From Ferruginibacter sp. (GTDB lineage: Bacteria; Bacteroidota; Bacteroidia; Chitinophagales; Chitinophagaceae): DNA of 16,787 nt. Made by a program: the position numbers and the translations under genes. Positions 1 through 6,901 of this stretch are shown here, in pieces. Position 1 is the first letter of the stretch, and every line of letters begins with the position of its first letter. The notes below the pieces were generated by a model, which was not told the origin of the DNA, ran no database searches, and saw nothing but the letters and a program-made list of their open reading frames with translations. The stretch lies in the NCBI GenBank assembly GCA_018057635.1, contig JAGPDJ010000015.1, positions 1 to 16,787 of the forward strand, written 5' to 3'.

Positions 1-479
1 ACCAATACCTGTCCTTTTTCCACTGCCTGCCCTGTTTTTACCAATATCTTTTTAATGGTTGCATTGGCATGAATGATGATACTGTTTTCCATCTTCATGG
101 CTTCAAGGATCAGTATTTTATCTCCTTCCAATACCTCCTGTCCTTCAATTACAGCAACTTCCATAACCAGTCCGGGCATAGGTGCTTTTATTTCTTTTAC
201 ATGTTTTTGTGAAGCAGAACCAAATCCCATTTTAAGAAGCATTTGATCAAGCTCATCTTTAATTTCCACATCAAATACTTCACCGGCAACTTCTACCCTG
301 ATTTTCTTCCCGGTTAAATCAGTTTCTACTAATCTTGCATTAACTGATTGATTGTCTTTTACCAGGTGAAATTCGCTCTCCGACCTTTTAACCAGGTCGG
401 CCTTTTCAATTTCCTCCTCTGAAAAAGAAAATAAAAAATCATTGACTTTTACATCTATTACTTTTATTGATTCCGGCAT
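1..479 (-). CDS. Biotin carboxyl carrier protein of an acyl-CoA carboxylase, C-terminus cut by window edge
   Basis: This is the biotin-carrying subunit of a biotin-dependent carboxylase (acetyl-, propionyl- or methylcrotonyl-CoA type). Its swinging lysine carries CO2 from biotin carboxylase to the carboxyltransferase in the cytoplasm. The start is the ATG at 477-479, and 159 codons lie in the window. Residues 98-160 form the biotinyl/lipoyl domain: a KAPMPGLV strand, then EAMKMEN with the biotinylated lysine at about residue 129. Residues 1-90 are a charged N-terminal region, as in the small stand-alone carriers of Bacteroidota, which are about 160-165 residues long, so only a few residues are probably missing. 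The absence of an attached carboxylase domain upstream argues against a fused alpha subunit. Which acyl-CoA it serves cannot be told here; the partner subunits should lie beyond the left edge. A decarboxylase pump subunit is a less likely alternative. Confidence 0.88.
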   Translation of the reverse strand, partial: MPESIKVIDVKVNDFLFSFSEEEIEKADLVKRSESEFHLVKDNQSVNARLVETDLTGKKIRVEVAGEVFDVEIKDELDQMLLKMGFGSASQKHVKEIKAPMPGLVMEVAVIEGQEVLEGDKILILEAMKMENSIIIHANATIKKILVKTGQAVEKGQVL

Positions 480-666
480 AATTATTAATTTGTATGTTAA
501 CAGATTCCCGGAAACAAGTATTTATTCCGTGAATAATTGAACAGTTTATATGCAATTTATAATACTATAAATTTATTCAACATTGTTTGTTATTTTTTAA
601 AACTACAGCAATTTAATTATTACCGGAGTATATCAATTTAAAATACCCGGGTTTATTATCATTGCA

Positions 667-2346
667 TCAGCTTAGCCCGGTTATTTTTCCGTTGGCATCT
701 ATATCCATATTTTCTGCTGCCGGAATATTTGGAAGCCCGGGCATACGCATCATATCACCCAATATGGGTATCACAAAACCTGCGCCACTGGCAATTTCAA
801 ATTCCCTTACAGTAACAACAAAATCTGTTGGCCTGCCAACTTTTCGTTCATCGTCTGAAAGACTTTTGGGTGTCTTTGCCATACAAACAGGAAAGCTATT
901 AAAACCAAGTTCGTTTATCCGTTTCAGTTGTGATTTTGCCCTGGCAGAATATGCAACATCTTTTGCCCCGTAAATGATTGTTGCAATGGTATGTATCTTA
1001 TCTTCTATACTGATACTGTTTTCATACAGTGTATGAAAATTACTTTCCTTTTTTTCAATTGATCTTGCTACAGCTTTGGCCAGTTCTGTCATGCCTTTCC
1101 CGCCTTCTGTAAACCCTTTGCATACAATGGCTTCTATACCTAACTGGCCGCAAAGTTCCTGTAATATTGCTATCTCTTCCTCGGTATCACCGGGAAAAAG
1201 GTTTATAGCCACAACTGGTTTCAGGTCAAAACTCATGATATTCTCAATATGTTTTTCCAGGTTTGAAAAGCCTGTTCTTACTTTTTCTGTATCTGGAACA
1301 TTGAGTGAATCTTTTTTTGCACCACCGTGATGCCTCAGCGCTTTTATGGTAGCAACCAAAACCACCGCTTCCGGTTTTAAACCTGCTGAAGCACATTTTA
1401 TATTAAAAAATTTCTCTGCGCCAAGGTCTGCACCAAAACCTGCTTCTGTAATAACATATTCACTTAACGATAATCCCATTTTGGTTGCTAAAACAGAATT
1501 GGTTCCCTGTGCGATACTGGCAAACGGGCCACCATGCAAAATGGCAGGATTTCCTTCCAGCGTTTGTACAAGGTTGGGCTTAATAGCATCCCTCAGTAAG
1601 ATGGCCATAGCGCCAACTGCTTTTAAGTCGCGGGCAAAAACAGGTTGCCCGTTAGTGTTACTGCCAATATAAATATTACTAAGCCTGTTTTTAAGATCTT
1701 CTATTCCGTTGCACAGACAAAGGATTGCCATGATCTCTGATGCCGGCGTGATGTTAAATCCATCCTGCCGGGGCATGCCATCATTTGGCCCTCCAAGTCC
1801 TATTACAATATTCCGGAGTGCCCTGTCATTCAGGTCAACCACCCTTTTCCAAACGATCGATCTTGGATCAATGTGTTTTCCGCCGTCTTTTTTCTGTAGA
1901 TCGTTATCAATCATGGCAGACAGCAGGTTATTTGCTTTTTCAATGGCCGCAAAATCTCCGGTAAAATGAAGGTTAATGTCTTCCATGGGAATTACCTGCG
2001 AGTAACCGCCACCGGCAGCGCCTCCTTTCATTCCAAATACAGGGCCTAGCGATGGCTCCCGCAGCACTGCCATAGCTTTTTTACCAATGGCATTTAGCCC
2101 GTCTGTAAGCCCGATGGTGATGGTTGTTTTTCCTTCGCCGGCAGGTGTTGGGGTGATGGCTGAAACCAACACCAGGTGATTTTTTTTCAGCTTTTCTTCA
2201 TCAATCAGTTTCAGCAGCATTTTGGCTTTGTGCTTTCCGTAATACTCTATATCATCGGGAGATAAACCAATATCGGCTGCTACTTCTTTGATATGCCTGA
2301 TATTGGCGGCCTGGGCAATTTCTATATCTGACGGGAATGTACTCAT
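667..2346 (-). CDS. fhs: Formate--tetrahydrofolate ligase
   Basis: The enzyme joins formate to tetrahydrofolate at the cost of ATP and gives 10-formyl-THF for purine and other one-carbon synthesis in the cytoplasm. The 559-residue length matches the bacterial single-domain enzyme. The ATP-binding loop TPTPAGEGKTT is at residues 65-75. The family signature from EPSLGPVFGMKGGAAGGG to HFTGD is at residues 97-131. The C-terminal half holds the expected GFGADLGAEKF and GAGFVIPILGDMMRMPGLP stretches. The ATG at 2346 gives the usual N-terminus ending in the YGKHKAK helix. The gene lies 128 bases downstream of the M28 peptidase gene on the same strand and 187 bases upstream of the biotin carrier; neither gap shows a clear operon link. 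The reading frame is intact and nothing is odd about it. Confidence 0.97.
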   Translation of the reverse strand: MSTFPSDIEIAQAANIRHIKEVAADIGLSPDDIEYYGKHKAKMLLKLIDEEKLKKNHLVLVSAITPTPAGEGKTTITIGLTDGLNAIGKKAMAVLREPSLGPVFGMKGGAAGGGYSQVIPMEDINLHFTGDFAAIEKANNLLSAMIDNDLQKKDGGKHIDPRSIVWKRVVDLNDRALRNIVIGLGGPNDGMPRQDGFNITPASEIMAILCLCNGIEDLKNRLSNIYIGSNTNGQPVFARDLKAVGAMAILLRDAIKPNLVQTLEGNPAILHGGPFASIAQGTNSVLATKMGLSLSEYVITEAGFGADLGAEKFFNIKCASAGLKPEAVVLVATIKALRHHGGAKKDSLNVPDTEKVRTGFSNLEKHIENIMSFDLKPVVAINLFPGDTEEEIAILQELCGQLGIEAIVCKGFTEGGKGMTELAKAVARSIEKKESNFHTLYENSISIEDKIHTIATIIYGAKDVAYSARAKSQLKRINELGFNSFPVCMAKTPKSLSDDERKVGRPTDFVVTVREFEIASGAGFVIPILGDMMRMPGLPNIPAAENMDIDANGKITGLS

Positions 2347-2474
2347 ACTATTAAAATTGATGCAAGGAAATACAGAAAGCGCTGATTATAAATGATAAAA
2401 GTCAGGTTTTTGTATGACAGTTATTTCTTATAATTATTTATAAAATGAGCTCTAAAAATCTTATCTGAATATAT

Positions 2475-4028
2475 TTAATCCACCCCGCCCTTCCGTGTAG
2501 CTTTTCGTTGTTCAGGCCATTTGCCCGGTTCACCGGTGCGTGAATTAACCGGTAATACAATTTTATCGCGGGCTGCTTTTTCAGGATCTTCACAAGCCAT
2601 ATACACCAGGATTGCCGTAAGAATTGCGTTGTTGCGCAGGTCATCAAAAACTATTTTATCGTAAGTGTCGCGGTTAGTATGCCAGGTGTAGCTTCCGTAT
2701 AACCAGCTATTTGAGCTCAGGCTAAATGCAGGAACACCGGCAGCAACAAAAGAAGCATTGTCTGAACCTCCCCCGGCCGGAGATCCTGGAAATTTAGTTT
2801 CAAGGCCTTTTTTAAAATCTGTTGGAACTTTTGTTAACCACCTGCTTATATAATCATAGGAATGTAAAAATCCGGCACCACCGATGGTAACCACCCGTCC
2901 GGTGCCGTTATCCTGGTTAAACAATGCCTGTATATTATTAATGATCTCCGGATGGTCTTCCACAAAAGCCCTTGATCCATTTAATCCCTGTTCTTCACTT
3001 CCCCAATGGCCTGCTATAATTGTTCGTTTTGGATTTGGATATATTTTTTTAAGAATACGCATAGCTTCCATCATCACCAGGGTTCCGGTTCCGTTATCTG
3101 TTGCTCCGGTTGCCCCATCCCATGAATCAAAATGGGCTGATAACATTACATATTCGCCGGATTTTGAGGTTCCTTTTATTTCTGCAACTGTGTTGTAAGT
3201 TGGAACCATTCCTGTTTCCCGTGAATCTGCCCTTACACTTATACGTGGTTTTTTTCCCGATTCTATAAGCCTATATAGTAATCCATAGTCTTCCAGTGCA
3301 ATATCCACAGTTGGAATGCTGGTTGTATGGGCACTGAATATTTTGTTTACGCCAAATCCGGCAGACCAGTTTGAAGCTACAATGCCAGCAGCACCGGCTT
3401 TTTCAAGTGCCAAAGCCAGTTTTTTAGCAGTAAGCCCGGTTTTGCTGATCCTTTTTCGCCAGGCATCTGTTAATGCAGTGCGCTCTTTTTTCATTTTTTC
3501 AAATGATTCTTTGGTTCCAAATTCCTCCCAGTTATAATCGGGCCTCCCGGTAGGTTGCATCATAGAGATCAATACAAATTTCCCCTTCACATTGGGGAGC
3601 CAATCCTGGAAAGCAATGGAATCTTTCAGATCGGGAATGATGATCATTTCTGCTTCAATGGATTTTCCTTTTGTACCCGGGCTCCATGCCAGTTGTGTAC
3701 CTTCCAGTGATTTCACCCAGGGATGCAGCATATCAATATGGGTTATCCCGCGTTCCCAGCCACGCCAATCGCCCCATTTTTCATTCCGTGCAGTAATATC
3801 CCAACTGCTGTACTTTGATACAGCCCAATCATGTGCCTGTTGCATCTTTGGTGAACCAACCAGTCGTGGGCCAATCACATCCATTAACTCATGGGCCATT
3901 TTGGGTAACCCCTGTTCATTGTTCGCTTCTTTTACTATTGCATCAATAATCAGGGAATCATTTTGTGCAACCAGCAAATATGCCGGCAACAGAAAGGCAA
4001 TGACCAATAAAATTTTTATTTTTCTCAT
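2475..4028 (-). CDS. Secreted M28-family zinc metallopeptidase
   Basis: This is a 517-residue exported peptidase of the M28 (aminopeptidase / carboxypeptidase Q-like) family. A hydrophobic signal peptide covers about residues 1-21 and ends ...LLVAQ. The middle region (about 115-270) looks like the PA-type insert common in M28 enzymes. The two-zinc catalytic site is readable: His299 in SAHFD, bridging Asp311 in GATDNGTG, the Glu pair 345-346 in GSEEQGLNG, Asp373 in NQDNGTG and His450 in TWHTNRDTYD. All expected ligands are present, so the enzyme should be active. It probably trims peptides or dipeptides in the periplasm or outside the cell; the substrate is unknown. The start at 4028 is fixed by the signal peptide (MRKIKILLV). 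The gene stands alone, divergent from the WG-repeat gene. Confidence 0.92.
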   Translation of the reverse strand: MRKIKILLVIAFLLPAYLLVAQNDSLIIDAIVKEANNEQGLPKMAHELMDVIGPRLVGSPKMQQAHDWAVSKYSSWDITARNEKWGDWRGWERGITHIDMLHPWVKSLEGTQLAWSPGTKGKSIEAEMIIIPDLKDSIAFQDWLPNVKGKFVLISMMQPTGRPDYNWEEFGTKESFEKMKKERTALTDAWRKRISKTGLTAKKLALALEKAGAAGIVASNWSAGFGVNKIFSAHTTSIPTVDIALEDYGLLYRLIESGKKPRISVRADSRETGMVPTYNTVAEIKGTSKSGEYVMLSAHFDSWDGATGATDNGTGTLVMMEAMRILKKIYPNPKRTIIAGHWGSEEQGLNGSRAFVEDHPEIINNIQALFNQDNGTGRVVTIGGAGFLHSYDYISRWLTKVPTDFKKGLETKFPGSPAGGGSDNASFVAAGVPAFSLSSNSWLYGSYTWHTNRDTYDKIVFDDLRNNAILTAILVYMACEDPEKAARDKIVLPVNSRTGEPGKWPEQRKATRKGGVD

Positions 4029-4252
4029 AATTACATATTTAATTCATCAGTTACCGAATGTAAGAAACAATCTGTATAAGAAACGATTTTATTAACCTCC
4101 GCATTCAATTTACAGGCCGGTTATGGTAGTTATTCACTTTAATGAAAACTAAGTTCAATCATGCTTCGGACAGAGGTTGGTCATCTTTTTTTTTAGCGGC
4201 AGCGGTTACTTTTATACCGGTAATAAATTAAGAACACTTAAAAATATCAGTT

Positions 4253-4834
4253 ATGAAAACTTTATTGCTGTTCATTTTTATGTTTCCTGTTTTAGGTTTA
4301 AATGCACAGGATTGGGAAAAGAATTATGACTATGTAGACCAGTGTATCTGCGGGCTTTCTAAAGTTAGCAAGAACGGAAAAGTTGGGTATGCAGATAAAA
4401 ACGGTTTGGAAGTTATAAAACTGGGTTTTGATGATGGCCTCACATTTAATGAAGGTTTGGTTGCTGTTAAGAAAGGAAATAAATGGATGTATCTTGACAG
4501 TACCGGTAAAGCTATAACAGAAGCGATTTTTGATGATGCCCTGAGTTTTGAAAATGGCCTGGCTGTGGTTTCAAAAGATGGTTTATATGGTTTTATCAAC
4601 CATCGTGGAAATATAGTTATCAGTTGCCAGTTTGAAAATGCAAGAAACTTTTCTGAAGGCCTTGCACCAGTAACAAATGCAAAAGGTTTCTGGGGTTATA
4701 TTGATAAAAACGGGAACTGGGTTATCAAGGCACAATATGATTATGCAGATAGTTTTGTAAATGAAGAAGCCCGGATCATTAAAGGATCTAAAGTATTTTA
4801 TATTAATAAGGACAATAAAATTATACGGGAATAA
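4253..4834 (+). CDS. Secreted WG-repeat protein
   Basis: The product is a 193-residue exported protein built almost wholly of WG (tryptophan-glycine type) repeats. The signal peptide covers residues 1-19 and ends ...GLNAQ. From about residue 40 on there are four recognisable units and a partial fifth of roughly 32-35 residues each. They share the pattern K-x-G-x-x-G-[YF]-[IA]-[DN]-x-x-G-x-x-[VI]-I, then F-D/E-x-A-x-x-F-x-[ED]-G-L-A-x-V. The best unit is GFWGYIDKNGNWVIKAQYD at about 145-163. Such repeats form beta-rich modules of unknown function in many Bacteroidota. Two cysteines at 31 and 33 (QCICG) follow the signal sequence and could form a disulfide. The gene is divergent from the M28 peptidase gene and has no operon partner. 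A specific role cannot be assigned. Confidence 0.85.
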   Translation: MKTLLLFIFMFPVLGLNAQDWEKNYDYVDQCICGLSKVSKNGKVGYADKNGLEVIKLGFDDGLTFNEGLVAVKKGNKWMYLDSTGKAITEAIFDDALSFENGLAVVSKDGLYGFINHRGNIVISCQFENARNFSEGLAPVTNAKGFWGYIDKNGNWVIKAQYDYADSFVNEEARIIKGSKVFYINKDNKIIRE

Positions 4835-4933
4835 ATTATTGATATCTGAGGTTCCTTGCAAACCGAATATTGTATTCCGTTGCAAATAATAATAAACTGA
4901 TGCAGCCAGATACCGGGTATGTTAGTTCACATC

Positions 4934-5272
4934 CTATTCAAAAACAAAATACAATCCCAGCATGATGATGCAGATTGAGACAGATGTTAGTCCATATAAT
5001 ATTACTTCATAGAGCGAGGGAACAGGGTTAATGATAGTTAACACACAACTGATAAAACCCAGCAATGCTCCAATAGCCATGCATATAAATCCGTTAACCT
5101 GCTTTTTTGCATTGCGTTGATGCCTGAATGCTTTTAAATGCTTTTTTACTGATTCTAAATCAAACCCTTTTGAAATCAAATCTGCTTCAATAGTTTGCGG
5201 ATCGAGCCTGGCGGCTATCCATTGCTGTATAGTAGCATTATCGATTGTAACAGATTCAGATATAGCAATCAT
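4934..5272 (-). CDS. Small two-helix membrane protein of unknown function
   Basis: I cannot assign a function to this 112-residue protein. Residues 1-57 are soluble and helical, with a pattern (IQQWIAARLDPQTIEADLISKG at about 15-36, then a basic stretch) suggesting a small helical, possibly UBA-like, module. Residues 59-82 and 86-110 are two hydrophobic helices joined by a short NPVPSLYE turn, and the protein stops two residues after the second helix. The overall plan, a helical sensor-like head on a membrane hairpin, resembles small conserved hypothetical proteins of Chitinophagaceae (from memory, not verified). The start ATG at 5270-5272 is the only good one. The stop lies near the 3' side of the WG-repeat gene, so the two genes converge across about 100 bases. 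Confidence 0.72.
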   Translation of the reverse strand: MIAISESVTIDNATIQQWIAARLDPQTIEADLISKGFDLESVKKHLKAFRHQRNAKKQVNGFICMAIGALLGFISCVLTIINPVPSLYEVILYGLTSVSICIIMLGLYFVFE

Positions 5273-5346
5273 TTTTTGTTTTCCAAATTCAATGCGGCAT
5301 TAAATTAACATTTTTTCTTAAAATAGTCAAATCCATGAAAAAAATC

Positions 5347-5472
5347 TAGTGTCATAATTTAAAAGGATTCTTCATTGCTGTACGAAGCAATCTTAAATTA
5401 ATGATATTTCTAGTATAGATTGCTTCGTTCCTCGCAATGACGGAAGTATATGAATTTCAGATTAATACACTA
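5347..5472. repeat. Palindromic MITE/REP-like element
   Basis: This is a 126-base nearly palindromic unit in the gap between two minus-strand genes. The outer ends are TAGTGTCATAAT (5347-5358) and ATTAATACACTA (5461-5472), which pair at 10 of 12 positions. A second, longer pair of arms lies inside: 5372-5393 and 5417-5440. These are complementary apart from a two-base length difference and a few mismatches, and share GAAGCAATCT / AGATTGCTTC. The right arm contains GCTTCGTTCCTCGCAATGA, a sequence I recall as a common interspersed repeat in many bacterial genomes (memory, not searched). No protein is encoded. The folded RNA or DNA would be a long cruciform-like hairpin. It is either a non-autonomous mobile element or a REP-type repeat. 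Confidence 0.6.
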
Positions 5473-5497
5473 AAAAAGAAAAGCCCATATTTCGTAC

Positions 5498-5545
5498 AAA
5501 AAAAATCGGGTCCGGACTATCCAATAAGCGGATACCCGAACCCGA
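5498..5545 (-). terminator. Intrinsic terminator after the 144-residue gene
   Basis: Read on the minus strand, the right arm (5530-5545) TCGGGTTCGGGTATCC pairs with the left arm (5506-5522) GGATAGTCCGGACCCGA with one bulge or mismatch. The loop is about seven bases. The stem is followed directly by eight T residues (5498-5505). It starts about 28 bases after the stop of the gene at 5574-6008. This is the clearest rho-independent terminator in the window. Confidence 0.82.
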
Positions 5546-5573
5546 ATGCAAGCACGCAATCGAAAAATTCTAG

Positions 5574-6008
5574 TTAATTATTAAAATGCTGGGAAAGAGA
5601 ATTCGTTACAACCTTAAACTGGTTGTCCTTTTTTACGATCTCATAGCAATTATTTATAGCCCTGATATTGGGATCTGAGAAATGCTTTTCATCAAAGGGA
5701 GTCAGAATATCTTCTTCACTAACCAGCTTTCCAGCTTCATCGGTCGTTTTTTCAAATACCCTGTAATGAAAGTGCCATGGATTAAATTCCTGGTCATTAC
5801 CGTTTGAAGTATATGTGTCGTTAAAACCTTCAAAGATCAATTCACTTTTGTATTCAGGATGCTCCTGTAATTTCTCTGTGATGTTTATAAAATGATTCAT
5901 TTCCGGATCCTCATGAATGATACCACTGTCCCAGATGGTTTCCCCATTTAAAAAAATGACAAGCCTGTTATCTACATGTTTTACATTGATCCAATATTCT
6001 CTTTTCAT
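5574..6008 (-). CDS. Unrecognised soluble 144-residue protein
   Basis: I do not recognise this protein. It has no signal peptide and no membrane helix and is probably cytoplasmic. The N-terminal half (residues 4-65) alternates hydrophobic and polar residues (YWINVKHVDNRLVIFLNGET, then IWDSGI) and is likely beta-rich. An aromatic and histidine-rich patch, FNPWHFHYRVFE, lies near residues 76-87. The C-terminal part ends with NCYEIVKKDNQFKVV, another probable strand pair. The length and the strand pattern would fit a small beta-sandwich or ligand-binding fold, but that is a guess. It is a single-gene unit: a strong terminator follows it, and the 374 bases upstream hold no gene. A short inverted repeat, CACGA-AAA-TCGTG at 6052-6064, lies about 45 bases before its start codon and could be an operator. 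Confidence 0.75.
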   Translation of the reverse strand: MKREYWINVKHVDNRLVIFLNGETIWDSGIIHEDPEMNHFINITEKLQEHPEYKSELIFEGFNDTYTSNGNDQEFNPWHFHYRVFEKTTDEAGKLVSEEDILTPFDEKHFSDPNIRAINNCYEIVKKDNQFKVVTNSLSQHFNN

Positions 6009-6382
6009 AAATTGATGAATTAATATGATAAACTGTTTTTTATAGTTTAGACACGAAAATCGTGCTATTAAGAAAAATAAATCATGATAAAAATTATCCT
6101 TTGATATGATATTTATCCATAATAAAATATTGAATTTTTATTACAAGCCTTAAAGTATAGCACTTCTTTTCCATTATTCAGATATTGTAGTATTTGAAAA
6201 TAGTTGGAAAAATTCAATAGAAAACAGAATTATCATGATTTTATTTAACAGCTATTGGCCGAAAGCCGCTCGTACAGAACCCGGCAAGTGAAAAACATCA
6301 CGAAAATCATATTCATGAATGTGTAAAATCATATTTATTTATAATAAGAATATCTATTATTACCCTATATAAATTATCCTTT
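6009..6382. other. 374-base AT-rich gap between divergent genes
   Basis: This stretch separates the minus-strand gene ending its 5' side at 6008 from the plus-strand DoxX-like gene at 6383. It should hold both promoters. I see no open frame with protein-like composition and no tRNA. Visible structure consists of the CACGA/TCGTG inverted repeat at 6052-6064, a GC-richer patch near 6250-6292, and the repeat cluster at 6303-6335 described separately. Confidence 0.6.
6303..6335. promoter_or_regulatory. Direct repeat around a palindrome, possible operator of the DoxX-like gene
   Basis: The 11-base sequence AAAATCATATT occurs at 6303-6313 and again, identically, at 6325-6335. The start-to-start distance is 22 bases, close to two helical turns. 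The perfect 10-base palindrome ATTCATGAAT (6311-6320) lies between and partly over the first copy. The cluster ends about 47 bases before the ATG at 6383, where a promoter is expected. In such AT-rich DNA chance is possible, so a binding site is only inferred. Confidence 0.35.
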
Positions 6383-6790
6383 ATGAAACATTATCATATC
6401 ATATCAAGGATAGCAATTTATTTGCTATCGGTAGTGCTGATTATATTTGGCATTTTTCATTTTTTATATCCCCGCGACCTGTTGGTATATGTTCCTGTAT
6501 TCCTGATTGGTGGTATTAAATGGGCTTATATTGTAGGTGCAGCATTTGTATTAGTAGGATTATCATTTCTCACCAATCAATTTGTGAAATTCAGCAGCTA
6601 CCTGCTTGTATTTCTGCTGGTCATTTTTATACTAACCATTCACCTGCCCAATTACATGAATGCCGGGGATGTTGAAATGCGCAGGTTTGCATTGATAAAT
6701 ATCTTAAAAGACACTGCAATCATGGGATTTGCCCTGCATATTGCTGCGGGAGCACATCACCAGCATTTTCACCTGGAAGACAGTGACTGA
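6383..6790 (+). CDS. DoxX-like four-helix membrane protein
   Basis: This 135-residue inner-membrane protein has four hydrophobic helices at about residues 9-28, 47-64, 70-88 and 104-124. The first carries the FGIFHFLYP motif (22-30) seen in small DoxX-like proteins. The second begins after GGIKWAYIVGAAFVL, matching the usual helix-2 pattern. The family is widespread in Bacteroidota and often unassigned; some members are linked to redox or thiosulfate chemistry, but nothing here shows such a substrate. The tail is histidine-rich (AHHQHFH, 124-130) and acidic at the very end, so it might bind a metal (inference). The start ATG at 6383 is well placed before the first helix. It stands alone and converges with the L,D-transpeptidase gene across 111 bases that show no good terminator. 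Confidence 0.8.
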   Translation: MKHYHIISRIAIYLLSVVLIIFGIFHFLYPRDLLVYVPVFLIGGIKWAYIVGAAFVLVGLSFLTNQFVKFSSYLLVFLLVIFILTIHLPNYMNAGDVEMRRFALINILKDTAIMGFALHIAAGAHHQHFHLEDSD

Positions 6791-6901
6791 TTTAAGTTGA
6801 AAGATTGCAAACAACTATTTGATTGATATATATTGGTATTACTAAAATATTACCCAGAAATTTGTATTTCAAAAAATTAAAAACCTGATTTACAAAATAT
6901 C

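Noticed and set aside
1076..1969. Open frames on the plus strand inside the fhs region
   Set aside because: They are antisense to a complete, well-matched fhs gene, have serine/proline-rich low-complexity composition and no recognisable domain.
2438..2647. A 69-residue minus-strand frame at the end of the peptidase gene
   Set aside because: It overlaps the true gene out of frame and its composition is not protein-like.
3592..4095. A 167-residue plus-strand frame over the start of the M28 peptidase gene
   Set aside because: It mirrors the coding strand of the peptidase, overlaps its signal peptide and resembles no protein.
4096..4252. Possible tRNA in the gap before the WG-repeat gene
   Set aside because: GTTCAATC resembles a T-loop, but no acceptor, D-arm or anticodon arm can be paired around it.
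4856..4885. Imperfect inverted repeat (TTGCAA arms, GAATA/TATTC inner stem) after the WG-repeat gene
   Set aside because: The stem is interrupted and weak, and no T-run follows, so I do not call a terminator.
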